From contig CALXMV010000013.1 in NCBI GenBank assembly GCA_944389565.1, positions 1 through 59,520 on the forward strand: 59,520 nt of DNA, written 5' to 3'. This document shows, piece by piece, positions 34,317-43,066 of the stretch (positions are counted from its first letter, which is position 1; each line of letters opens with the position of its first letter). A program made the position numbers and the translations under genes. Source of the DNA: an uncultured Kiritimatiellota bacterium. Lineage in GTDB: Bacteria > Verrucomicrobiota > Kiritimatiellia > RFP12 > DVOR01. The notes under the pieces are model-generated. The model made no database searches. It worked only from the letters and a program-made list of their open reading frames with translations, and was not told the DNA's origin.

Positions 34317-35369
34317 ATGAAACGACACGCCCTCGCGTTGGCCGCCGCGCTGTGCGCCGCCCTGGCCGGCGCCCAGTACCAGGATTACTCGCGCTTCGGC
34401 CAGACGCCCGCCGAGCTGCGCTTCTACGACGAGGTCACCGACGTGGACCTCAAGAAGCCCTCGTGGTTCTGGCACAACCCCGCCTGCGACACGCCCCAGG
34501 AGCAGCTGCTCCACGCCGCGCGCCTCGAGCGCGAGGGCAAGCGCGACGACGCGGTGGAGGCCTACGACGATCTGGTGCACGAATGGCACGCGACGCCCGA
34601 GGCGCTCACCGCCCAGCTGGCGATCGCGCGCCTGGAGTCGGCCGCCGGCAACGCCCGCCAGGCCTACGACGCGGACGTCTACCTCCTGGCGCATTTCGCG
34701 GGGCGCTTCGAGCTCGAGCCGGTGCTGGAGGACGCCCTGGCCCAGGCGGACTACCTGGCCGGGCGCGACCGGGACCGGACCTTCCGCTTCCACTCGGGCG
34801 ACGCCCTACGCCTGAATTACGGCCGCCTCATCCACTTCGCCCCCCGCTGGGCCCGCGTGCCCGAGCTGCTCCAGCGCATCGCCGACCTCCATCTGGCCGA
34901 CGGCGAGTACGCCTCGGCCATCACCGTGTGCGACCGCCTGGTGACCGACTGGCCCAACTACAAGGACCTCGACGCCGTGGTGACGCTCTACTGCACGGCC
35001 TGCCGCCGCCAGGCGGACGTGTGGCGCAACGACCTGGGGCGCCTGCGCCAGCTCGAACGCCTGATTGCCGGCGCCCAGACCTTCCGCCCCGACCACCCCG
35101 AGGCCGCGCGCTTCGCCGCCTGGCAGGCGGAGATCCACGCCCTGCGCCGCGACCGCGCCCACGCCAACGCCTCCTTCTACGACAACCCCGCCGCCTACTC
35201 CGCCGAGGCGGCCATCCGCGCCTACCAAGCCTTCCTGCGCGAATACCCTGACGCCCCCCAGGCCGACGCCGTCGCCAAACGCGTCCAAGCGCTCACCGCG
35301 CAGACCCCCCAGGACCACGCCCCCCAATCCCGCGCCGCCGACCCCGCCCCCGCGAAGGAGACCCCATGA
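34317..35369 (+). CDS. Exported TPR protein, BamD-like
   Basis: 350 residues. Signal peptide (MKRHALALAAALCAALAGAQ), then helical repeats of TPR type (AARLEREGKRDDAVEAYDDL, ADLHLADGEYASAITVCDRL, AIRAYQAFLREYPDAPQADA). The layout resembles the BamD/YfiO outer-membrane assembly lipoproteins, though there is no clear lipobox cysteine. It overlaps (ATGA) a LptE-like gene downstream, consistent with outer membrane assembly. The ATG lies 6 nt after a TATAAT box. Function is inferred from repeats and neighbour. Confidence 0.75.
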   Translation: MKRHALALAAALCAALAGAQYQDYSRFGQTPAELRFYDEVTDVDLKKPSWFWHNPACDTPQEQLLHAARLEREGKRDDAVEAYDDLVHEWHATPEALTAQLAIARLESAAGNARQAYDADVYLLAHFAGRFELEPVLEDALAQADYLAGRDRDRTFRFHSGDALRLNYGRLIHFAPRWARVPELLQRIADLHLADGEYASAITVCDRLVTDWPNYKDLDAVVTLYCTACRRQADVWRNDLGRLRQLERLIAGAQTFRPDHPEAARFAAWQAEIHALRRDRAHANASFYDNPAAYSAEAAIRAYQAFLREYPDAPQADAVAKRVQALTAQTPQDHAPQSRAADPAPAKETP

Positions 35370-35893
35370 AGCACCGCACCCTCGCCACCCTCGCCGCCGC
35401 CCTCGCCTGCGCCGCCCTCGCCGGATGCGCCGCCTACCACCGCGGCTCGCCCGTGCCGCGGACGCTCCGCGCCATCCACGTGCCCGCCTTCGAGAACCAG
35501 ACGCTCTACCCCATGGCCGGCGCCGTCGCCGCCCAGCAGCTCCTCGACGCGATCATCGAGGACGGCACCTTCACCCCCACCGCCTACGAGGACGCCCGCC
35601 TGCGCACCCAGATCGTCCTCTCCGGCCTCGACGCCGACCCCGTGCGCTACGACCGCAACCACGCCATCCTCCCCGACGAGTACCGCCTCACCCTCACCGC
35701 CACCCTCTACGCCTTCGACGCCGAGACCGGCGAGACCCTCATCAACGGCAAGCGCGTCTCCGCCTCCGAGACGGCCCTCACGCGCGGCGACTTCCAGACC
35801 GGCGTCCTCGACGCCCTCCCCCGCCTCGCCCGCCGCCTCGCCCAGAACCTCCTGGCCACCCTGCAGACCGTCGGCGAGCGGCCCGCGCCCTGA
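35366..35893 (+). CDS. LptE-like outer membrane lipoprotein
   Basis: 175 residues. A lipoprotein signal with lipobox LAGC (Cys about residue 21) is followed by a short beta/alpha domain: IHVPAFENQTLYP, VAAQQLLDAIIEDGTF, and EYRLTLTATLYAFD. This pattern fits the LptE family, the lipoprotein plug for the LPS transporter LptD. LptD itself is not in the window. Starts with the ATGA overlap at the end of the TPR gene and is probably the end of the operon. Confidence 0.78.
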   Translation: MKHRTLATLAAALACAALAGCAAYHRGSPVPRTLRAIHVPAFENQTLYPMAGAVAAQQLLDAIIEDGTFTPTAYEDARLRTQIVLSGLDADPVRYDRNHAILPDEYRLTLTATLYAFDAETGETLINGKRVSASETALTRGDFQTGVLDALPRLARRLAQNLLATLQTVGERPAP

Positions 35894-35895
35894 CG

Positions 35896-35924
35896 TTGCG
35901 GGCGGCCCCGAAATCCGCTATACT
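35896..35924 (+). promoter_or_regulatory. Promoter of the hydrogenase cluster
   Basis: TTGCGG (35896-35901), 17-nt spacer, TATACT (35919-35924). The spacing is ideal. It starts immediately after the LptE-like stop codon. Confidence 0.55.
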
Positions 35925-35959
35925 ACCGGCACACATTCAACCCTATGGAGCAAGGAACG

Positions 35960-36232
35960 ATGGCAGGAGAGGAACCGATCGTGGTCGAGATCTGCATGGG
36001 CACGACCTGTTACGTGATGGGCAGCGCGCAGCTGGCGGGCATCGCCGAGCGCCTGCCCGAGGCGTGGCGCCCCCGCGTGAGCGTCAAAGGGATGCGGTGC
36101 GAGGGCTCGTGCCAGCAGGAAGACCGCCTGGGCCGGGCGCCCTTCGTCCGGGTGGCCGGCAAACTGATCGCCGAGGCGGACGAGGGCAAGGTGCTCTCGG
36201 CCATCCGCGAGGCTTTGGGCGAAACGCGTTGA
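35960..36232 (+). CDS. Thioredoxin-like [2Fe-2S] ferredoxin
   Basis: About 90 residues. Four cysteines in the order and approximate spacing of the NuoE/HndA-type thioredoxin-like ferredoxin fold: CMGTTC near the N-terminus, then CEGSC. Such small proteins pass electrons to or from hydrogenases. It lies 13 nt upstream of the [FeFe] hydrogenase gene. An in-frame ATG at 35945 is possible; the ATG at 35960 has GGAG 9 nt upstream and is preferred. Confidence 0.8.
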   Translation: MAGEEPIVVEICMGTTCYVMGSAQLAGIAERLPEAWRPRVSVKGMRCEGSCQQEDRLGRAPFVRVAGKLIAEADEGKVLSAIREALGETR

Positions 36233-36245
36233 GACGAGGTGCGAC

Positions 36246-37691
36246 ATGGCGATTCCGATGATCAGCGAGGCGGACCGGCTGCGCCGCGAGGTGTTGGCCT
36301 ATGTGATCAAGGCCGTCAAGGCCGGCACGTATGAGGACATCGACCGCATCCCCATCAAGATGCGGCCGAAGGGCAAACCCTTCTCGCGCTGCTGCATCTA
36401 CAAGGACCGCGCGGCCCTGCGCTACCGCTGCATGTCGGCCCTCGGCTTCCGCGTGGAGGACGAGACCGACGAGCTCAAGACCCTGAAGAGCTACGCGGAG
36501 GACACCGAGACCCACCCGCCGGCCTCCGACCCCTTCCTGACCATCTTCCCCGACGCCTGCTCGGCGTGCATGGAATCGCAGATCATGGTCACCAACATGT
36601 GCCGCGGCTGCCTGGCGCGCCCCTGCACGAACATCTGCCCGCGCCACGCCATCCAGGTGCGCAACGGCCGGGCCATGATCGCCCACGACCTCTGCGTCAA
36701 CTGCGGCAAATGCGCCGAGGTCTGCCGCTACCACGCCATCATCCAGGTGCCCCTGGCCTGCGCCGACGCCTGCCCCGTGGGCGCCATCGGCAAGACCGAC
36801 GACGGCCGCGTGACCGTGGACCACGAGAAATGCATCCGCTGCGGCAAATGCATCAAGGCCTGCCCCTTCGCCGCCATCATGCAGAGCAACCAGGTGGCCC
36901 ACGTCGTCCGCGCCATCGCCAAAGGCAAGCCCGTCATCGCCCTCGTCGCCCCCGCCATCAACGGCTTCTTCCCCACCGAGCCCGGCAAACTCTACGCCGC
37001 CCTCAAGCAAATCGGCTTCGCCGAGGTCCACGAGGTCGCCAAGGGCGGCGACGACACCGCCATCCACGAGGCCGCCGAATGGGCCGAGCGCAAAGCCCAC
37101 GGCGCCCCCTTCATGACCACCAGCTGCTGCCCCGCCTGGATCGAATGCGTCGAGCGCCACCTGCCCGAGATGAAGCCCTACGTCTCCGACACGCCCACCC
37201 CCATGGGCTACGCCGAGATGCGCGCCAAAAAGGCCCGCCCCGACGCCCTCACCGTCTTCATCGGCCCCTGCATGGCCAAACGCACCGAGGCCCACAAACA
37301 CGGCGGCCCCGACTACGTCATCACCGCCGAGGAGCTCGGCGCCTGGCTCATGGCCGAGAACATCCAGCTCGACGACCTCCAGCCCATCGCGCCCGAGGTC
37401 GCCGGCACCCACTACGGCGCCGAGTTCGCCGTCAGCGGCGGCGTCGCCAACGCCGTCGCCCACTACCTCCCCGAAGGCACCCCCAAACCCACCGTCTTCA
37501 AGATCAACGGCCTCAACAAAAAGAACGTCGCCCTCCTGCGCGTCTTCGCCAAGACCAAAAAGGCCCCCGCCGACATCATCGAGGTCATGGTCTGCCCCGG
37601 CGGCTGCGTCGGCGGCCCCTGCGCCATCGCCCCCGCCGAGGACGCCGCCAAGGTCATCCAGAAGCGCCGCCCCGAAGGATTCGAGGCATGA
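36246..37691 (+). CDS. [FeFe] hydrogenase, monomeric, possibly group B
   Basis: 481 residues. After a ~100-residue N-terminal region come several [4Fe-4S] sites (CLARPCTNICP, CVNCGKCAEVCR, CIRCGKCIKACP), then the H-cluster domain. H-cluster motifs: L1 TSCCPAW, L2 GPCMAKRTE, L3 MVCPGGCVGGPC. All four expected cysteines can be seen. These motifs favour the less-studied group B enzymes over the classical group A; I did not align it. It is probably cytosolic and may evolve H2 in fermentation or act in sensing. No maturase genes (hydE/F/G) are in the window. It overlaps the next gene as ATGA. Confidence 0.88.
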   Translation: MAIPMISEADRLRREVLAYVIKAVKAGTYEDIDRIPIKMRPKGKPFSRCCIYKDRAALRYRCMSALGFRVEDETDELKTLKSYAEDTETHPPASDPFLTIFPDACSACMESQIMVTNMCRGCLARPCTNICPRHAIQVRNGRAMIAHDLCVNCGKCAEVCRYHAIIQVPLACADACPVGAIGKTDDGRVTVDHEKCIRCGKCIKACPFAAIMQSNQVAHVVRAIAKGKPVIALVAPAINGFFPTEPGKLYAALKQIGFAEVHEVAKGGDDTAIHEAAEWAERKAHGAPFMTTSCCPAWIECVERHLPEMKPYVSDTPTPMGYAEMRAKKARPDALTVFIGPCMAKRTEAHKHGGPDYVITAEELGAWLMAENIQLDDLQPIAPEVAGTHYGAEFAVSGGVANAVAHYLPEGTPKPTVFKINGLNKKNVALLRVFAKTKKAPADIIEVMVCPGGCVGGPCAIAPAEDAAKVIQKRRPEGFEA

Positions 37692-38173
37692 GCGCGCCCG
37701 AGGCGGAGCCCCCCCACCCCGCCCCCACCACGCACGGCGCCCGCGCCGTGCGTGCCTTCTGCGAAGGCTGCACCTGCGCCCAGGCCGTCCTCGCCACCTG
37801 CGCCCCCGACTGCCCCGGCGGCATCGGCCGCGCCGCCGCCATGCGCCTGGCCTCCGGCCTCGGCGCCGGCCTCGGCGGCCTGCGCGAGACCTGCGGCGCC
37901 GTCCTGGCCATGGCCGCCATCATCGGCCTGCGCCACGGCCCCGGCGAGCCCATGGACGACGCCGCCAAGGCCGCCCTCTACGCGGCGACCCAGGCCGCGG
38001 TGGCCGACTTCGACGCCGCCTTCGGCACCCACTCCTGCCAGGCGCTCCTCGCCGCCGCCGGCATCGCCAAGACCCCCGGCGACCGCCCCGAGCCCCGCAC
38101 CCCAGACTACTACGCCAAGCGCCCCTGCGCCGCCTTCGTCCGCTTCTGCGCCGACCGCGCCATGCGGGCGTGA
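37688..38173 (+). CDS. C_GCAxxG_C_C family redox protein
   Basis: 161 residues. CEGCTCAQAVLATC near the N-terminus, GGLRETCGAVLAMA in the middle and CQALL later match the conserved cysteine pattern of the C_GCAxxG_C_C family, which is found near redox enzymes of anaerobes and thought to bind a metal or act as electron carrier. Starts within the hydrogenase stop (ATGA), so it is translationally coupled and probably works with the hydrogenase. Confidence 0.82.
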   Translation: MSAPEAEPPHPAPTTHGARAVRAFCEGCTCAQAVLATCAPDCPGGIGRAAAMRLASGLGAGLGGLRETCGAVLAMAAIIGLRHGPGEPMDDAAKAALYAATQAAVADFDAAFGTHSCQALLAAAGIAKTPGDRPEPRTPDYYAKRPCAAFVRFCADRAMRA

Positions 38174-38178
38174 CCCCC

Positions 38179-38658
38179 ATGAAAGGCGCCAGGAAGACGA
38201 ACGTCGAGCGCATCCTCGAGGCCGCCGGCGTGCCCCACGCGCCGCACGCCTTCGACGGGCGCGGCGGCCAGGCCGAGGCCGGCGAGATCGCCGCGCAGCT
38301 CGGCCTCCCGCCACACGTCGTCTTCAAGACCCTCGTCACCGAGACCGAACGCCACGAGCCCTACGTCTTTGTCATCCCCGCGGACGGCCGGCTCGACCTC
38401 AAGAAAGCCGCCAAGGCCGCCGGCGTCAAGGCCCTGGCCATGCTGCCCCTGGCCAAACTCTTCCCGCTCACCGGCTACCGCCACGGCGGCTGCTCGCCCC
38501 TGGGCATGAAGCGCCGCCTGCCCACCTTCATCGACGCCTCCGCCGAGGCCCTCCCGGAGATCTACGTCAGCGCCGGGCAGATCGGCCTCAACGTCTCCGT
38601 GCCCCCCCACCCCCTCGCCGCCCTCATCCCCGCCCCCTTCGTCCCCCTCACCCAGTGA
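38179..38658 (+). CDS. YbaK/EbsC-type aminoacyl-tRNA deacylase
   Basis: About 159 residues. Typical Cys-tRNA(Pro) deacylase fold: N-terminal TNVERILEAAGVPHAPHAF, the conserved lysine in PHVVFKTLVTE, DLKKAAKAAGVKAL, and YRHGGCSPLGMKRRLPTFID near the active site. It hydrolyses mischarged tRNA. A GTG at 38170 overlapping the previous stop (GTGA) is an alternative start used elsewhere in this window. It is the last gene before the BREX-like operon; only 33 nt separate them, with a small CGGGGC/GCCCCG hairpin. Confidence 0.88.
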   Translation: MKGARKTNVERILEAAGVPHAPHAFDGRGGQAEAGEIAAQLGLPPHVVFKTLVTETERHEPYVFVIPADGRLDLKKAAKAAGVKALAMLPLAKLFPLTGYRHGGCSPLGMKRRLPTFIDASAEALPEIYVSAGQIGLNVSVPPHPLAALIPAPFVPLTQ

Positions 38659-38691
38659 CGGGGCTGGCAAGCCGCCCCGAACGGATCGACG

Positions 38692-41212
38692 ATGCCAAGG
38701 CATATTGGCGAAATGGAGCGTTACGTGGAAGTGGCACGGTGGAAGCTCGGCCTGACGCCCGGTTTGCCCAAAAAAGAGATTTTGGAAACCGTCGGCGAAC
38801 GCCTCGGTCTCACAGACGAACGGGTCCGGCAGAAAGAGGAGGAGTTGCTCAGCGCGTTGCGGCACGCGTTGGCGCTACGGGGCTCGATGGTGGGGCGGTG
38901 CGGCGAACGCGTCCGGGCGTGGCTGACGAGCGGGGCCGAGGCGATTCCCACGGCGGCGGGTTTGTGCGAGGCGTTGCGGGGCGACTATCCGTGGATGCGG
39001 AGCGAGGGGGACGTCCTGCCGCTTCTGCGATTGCTGCGCATCTGGGAGCCCGCGTGGCCGCTGGGTTGGGGGGCGGACGCGAAGGGGTGCTTCCATGTGT
39101 GGTGGGATCTGCGCGCGACCTTCGGCACGGCGTGGGAGCGGCTTGGGGGGTTCGTGCGGGAGCTCATCGATGGCAAGGCGAAAACGGACACGACACGCCG
39201 CCGCCCGGATATCGCCCGATGGTGCATCGAACAGGAGAAAACCCCCGAGTGGCCACGCATCCGCCTGTTGGCCGAAGTCCTCGGAGGCCTTCCCGGAATG
39301 TCGGCGGAGGATCACGCGGAGGCGTGGGAGACGTTGCGCCTTGACAATCCGGGCCCCAAAAACGACTTCAAGCTGACCTTGCAAAGAATCGGCAAGAAGT
39401 TGGGCAACAACGAGCGAACGGCCGCACGGCGAAAGATGCAAGTCGTGGAGGCGCTGCGCACGTCCGGCGCGATGAACGCCGACGAAATCGCCCAAGCGAC
39501 CGGCATCGAGCCCAATCTGGTTCGGAGCACGCTTTATGCCTTGGAGCGGGAAAAAACGATCCAAATGGTCGGCAACACACGCTACGCGCTGGCCATGCGG
39601 TTGCCCCCAGGGCTTGTGCGCGAAGTCACGGCGTTCCTGCGGCAGCAGTTCGCACGTGGCGGGGTGCGATGCGGGTTCATCCATCAAGCCTATCTGGCTT
39701 TCCGGGGCCAATTGCCGGAGGGTTGCACCCCGAAGCGGTTTTTCGCCGCATTGCGCCACGATCCGGCATTCGAGCTATGCGCAAGCGTCTATCCCTGCGT
39801 CTCCACGTGTTCGGATCTGAGGTCCCGCGGTGACAAGGAGTACGGCGCTCCCTTTTGGAAGCACCTCAACGCCCGCCTGTCCCGGGAACTCCCGATCCCC
39901 TCCGAGCGGATGTCGGAGATCTGGGATTCGTGGTTTGGCGGCGACCCCGTGCAGATGCCCGACAAGTTGACGAAGGCCTTCGGGCTCAGGACCTACAAGT
40001 CCGAGGGCAAGCGCTGGTACGATCGGCCTTCCGAGGTCTCGGGAAGTTTCACGGACGGGGATATGGAGGCCGCGCGGTCTTTCGAGGAGGCGCTCGGCGC
40101 GAGGCCGTTGGATTTCCGCGAGGGGGCCACGCAGATCCCGCTCTTGGAAGGCATGGTCGGCAAGGCGTTCACCCCTGCGGTGCGGGCGGCCCTGCAAACG
40201 CGGATGTTCGAGCGCAGGGACGGATTGTGGCAGACCCTCGCGAGCGTCATGCCGGAGGACGATCAGCGGGCGTTGGCGCGGCAATGCGCGGCATGGCTCG
40301 ATGAGTGGCCGATCGTCACCGTGGCGCGGCTCGCGGAAGGCCATCCCGGGATGGACGCGCGTTGCCTGCGGCGCGTGTTCGAGCGGCACGCGCCCGGCCG
40401 GATCGACGTGCGGGAGGAGCTGTGCATCCGCCCCGGCCGGCCGATGTATGAATCCGAGGAGCAAATGGCGCGAAGCGTGGTGGAGGAACTGCGACGCTCC
40501 GGCGGCGCACAGGCCATCGCGAAACTGACCGCGCGCTTCCCGAACGTCGACGCGGAGTGGCTGACCATCCGTTTCCCGGAACTGTGCGGAAAGCTTGGGG
40601 TCGCATGCGTCACCGAGGGCAACGCCGTCCTGATCCCGCCCGACGAGGTGCCCGGGGACGTGGCGGGGGCCCTCGGGGAGGACCCGGCCGAACGTCACTT
40701 CGCGGACGTGGCGGCGGCCGTGGCCGAAAGCTGCGGCGAACGCTCCCCGGAGGCCTTCCTGAACATCTATTTCCAGGACAGCGCGGCGTTGTTCCGGCGC
40801 TTTGCGGAATTGGAGGACCCCCATGAACGCACGTGGCGCGGGGAGGTGCTCGGGGCATCCAACCTCTCGCTGTCGGATCTGGCGGCCAAGTTGCGGCAAC
40901 CTTTCACCTTCGAGGAGTTTGGCGCGGCCGGACGGCGCCTGTGCGGGTGGACGCGCGATGGCAACCGCACCGCCCTCGCACGGGTGTGCCTGCGCCTGGA
41001 CGAGGATCTTTGGATGACGCCGGCGGCCTTCCGCGCGGCCGTGGGGTGGGACGACGGGCTGGCCGCGCGAATCGCCGCGCGCCTCCGTATGTTCCATCGA
41101 GGGTGCGCTGGATTTCATCGTCGACGGGGTGCGCGTGCGCATGATGCGCACGGAGGCGCTCCGCAAGCGCGTGGCCGCCTGTTTCGGTAAAAACAACCCA
41201 CCAGGGACATAA
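38692..41212 (+). CDS. Large HTH-containing protein at the head of the BREX operon; C-terminus frameshifted
   Basis: I do not recognise this protein. The open frame as read is 832 residues, ending at 41190. Residues about 27-58 (ILETVGERLGLTDERVRQKE) resemble a sigma-70 region 4 helix-turn-helix, and around 260-310 there is a winged-helix-like segment (MNADEIAQATGIEPNLVRST ... IQMVGNTRYAL). The rest is helical, with no enzyme motif seen. Near 41080-41100 the coding signal changes frame: the +1 frame reads EGALDFIVDGVRVRMMRTEA and stops at TAA 41210-41212, 3 nt before the brxP ATG, which looks like the original end. Restoring one base would give about 839 residues. The gene sits so tightly before brxP that it is part of the defence operon; a regulatory or DNA-binding role is only a guess. 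Confidence 0.6.
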
Positions 41213-41215
41213 AAG

Positions 41216-43066
41216 ATGTACGCGTACGAATGGGACACGGGTACAGGCGGTTACGCGTTGGGCACGGACACGGCCGAGTTCGTGGCCGCCGAGATCCGCC
41301 CGGTTTACGCGGAGGAGATGACCGCGCTGGGGTTCGACCGCCATTTCGTCTTCGACGCGGCGGAACGGCGGCCGCTCTGCTGGGCGCGCCAAACCGTTTA
41401 TCTGGCGCAGGGGCGGGAGATCGCGCGCCTGGCGGAGGCGGCCTACGGCAAACCGATCCGCGTGGCCTTCGTGGCGCCGGAGGGCATGGCCCTCCGGCCG
41501 GTTGATATCGGGGCGATGGCGGCCGACCCTCGGAACATAAGGCAGATGGACGCGCTCGTCGCCTCCACGCAACGCCGGCTGAAAGCCATCTACGACGCTT
41601 ACGCCGCACGGTGCGACCTCGCCTACATCGCCTTCTCCGGCGGGAAGGACTCCGCGGCGCTCCTGGATCTCTGCCACCGCACGTTGCCTTTCACCGTCCC
41701 CGTGGTCTTCGCGGAAACAGGGATGGACCTGCCCGGGACGGACGCCGTCTGGGAGGAGGCCCGGCAGCGCTACCCGGAGCGCACCTTCATCCGTGCCCAA
41801 GCCACGCACGAGGCGATCGCGGACTGGGAGCTGTTCGGGCCGCCCTCGCAGAAATTGCGGTGGTGCTGCACGGTGCGCAAGAGTGCGCCGACGATCTCGT
41901 GCCTGCGGCGGTTCGTCGGCAAATCCGACGCGCGGTTCCTCGCGTTCGTCGGGGTGCGGGGCGAGGAGAGCGCACGCCGCGCCGCCTACGCGGATGTCTC
42001 GGAGGGGGGCAAGAGCGGCAACCAGGTGAACGCCATGCCCCTCCTGGCCTGGGGGGCGCACGAGATCTTTCTGTATGCCTTCAGGCACGGTCTGCCCCTG
42101 CACCCGGCCTACCGCCAAGGGATGCCACGCGTGGGGTGCGTGGTTTGCCCGATGGCCACGCTCCGGCAGACCCTGACGCTCCGGCGGCTCTTCCCCGAGG
42201 AGACCGGGCGCTTCGAGAAGACCATCGCCGAGGCGTTCGACCGCGCGTTCGCCGACGCGGATGACCGGACGCGCTACGTCGTGGAGGGTGGGTGGCGGAC
42301 GCGCTGCAGCGGGCAATCGCTCCATCTCGCGCAGGAACCCCCGGAATGCAGGGCCCATGCGGACGGGAGCCTGACGCTCGCCGCACCGGCGTTGGACGCG
42401 GCACGCTTCCTGGAATGGGCCAAGACCGTCGGCTCGCCGACGGAGAGCCGGTGGGAGGCGGGGCATGGCGCCATGCGCCTCGTCTTGCCGGACGGCACGC
42501 CGATCCGCGCGGAGGCGCGCCAAGGCACGGCCCATATCGCGCCGTTGGACGGCCATCCCCTCAGCCGGGGGGCCGTGAAGGCGCTGAAAGGCGTGGCCGC
42601 CAAGGCGATGGCGTGCGTGTGCTGCGGGGCGTGCGCCGCGGAGTGCCCCGCCGGCGCGATCGCCCACGAAAACGGGGTGGCGCGGATCGACGCCATGCGA
42701 TGCACCCGGTGCGGCCGTTGCCATGCCTGGCAGGACGGCTGTCTCCGCTTCCACTCGATCCGTTACGCAGGAGGGACCTCAATGGAACTGAAGGGGATCA
42801 ACAAGTACAACACGTTTGGCCTGAGGCCGGAGTGGGTCCACGTCCTGACGGAGACGCGCGAGGCGTTCGGCGAGACGACCCGATTGGGCAACAAGATGAT
42901 CCCGTCGGCCAAGGCCTGGTTCCGCGAGGCGGGGCTGACCGTGCCCGGGGCGGGCACCGTGCCGACGGGGCTGGCCGAGGTCGCGGCACGGCGCGGCAAG
43001 CGCGACACCGGGCTGTGGGAGGCGATCTGGATGGCGCTGGCGAACCGCTCGCCGCTGGTGCGATGA
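41216..43066 (+). CDS. brxP: BrxP: PAPS reductase domain, ferredoxin domain and first part of a DUF4007-like domain
   Basis: 616 residues. The N-terminal ~120 residues are unrecognised. A PAPS reductase/N-type ATP pyrophosphatase P-loop follows (YIAFSGGKDSAALLDL at about 141), as in DndC and BREX type 4 BrxP. Then come RVGCVVCPMATL and, near 466-505, two cysteine clusters (CVCCGACAAECP, CTRCGRC) of a [4Fe-4S] ferredoxin. From about 522 there is a DUF4007-like start (YNTFGLRPEWVHVLTE, LGNKMIPSAKAWFREAGL) that is cut by TGA at 43064-43066. The next codons continue the domain in the same frame. BrxP-family proteins are thought to transfer sulfur, perhaps to nucleic acid, but the reaction in type 4 BREX is not settled. 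The next segment is described separately. Confidence 0.82.
   Translation: MYAYEWDTGTGGYALGTDTAEFVAAEIRPVYAEEMTALGFDRHFVFDAAERRPLCWARQTVYLAQGREIARLAEAAYGKPIRVAFVAPEGMALRPVDIGAMAADPRNIRQMDALVASTQRRLKAIYDAYAARCDLAYIAFSGGKDSAALLDLCHRTLPFTVPVVFAETGMDLPGTDAVWEEARQRYPERTFIRAQATHEAIADWELFGPPSQKLRWCCTVRKSAPTISCLRRFVGKSDARFLAFVGVRGEESARRAAYADVSEGGKSGNQVNAMPLLAWGAHEIFLYAFRHGLPLHPAYRQGMPRVGCVVCPMATLRQTLTLRRLFPEETGRFEKTIAEAFDRAFADADDRTRYVVEGGWRTRCSGQSLHLAQEPPECRAHADGSLTLAAPALDAARFLEWAKTVGSPTESRWEAGHGAMRLVLPDGTPIRAEARQGTAHIAPLDGHPLSRGAVKALKGVAAKAMACVCCGACAAECPAGAIAHENGVARIDAMRCTRCGRCHAWQDGCLRFHSIRYAGGTSMELKGINKYNTFGLRPEWVHVLTETREAFGETTRLGNKMIPSAKAWFREAGLTVPGAGTVPTGLAEVAARRGKRDTGLWEAIWMALANRSPLVR

Noticed and set aside
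38659-38691. Hairpin CGGGGC...GCCCCG as terminator and promoter region before the BREX operon
   Set aside because: Six base pairs without a T run and no -10/-35 pair; too weak to annotate.
43064-43066. Selenocysteine at the in-frame TGA of BrxP
   Set aside because: The domain is not a known selenoprotein family, relatives are not expected to have Cys there, and the ATGATG duplication explains the TGA more simply.
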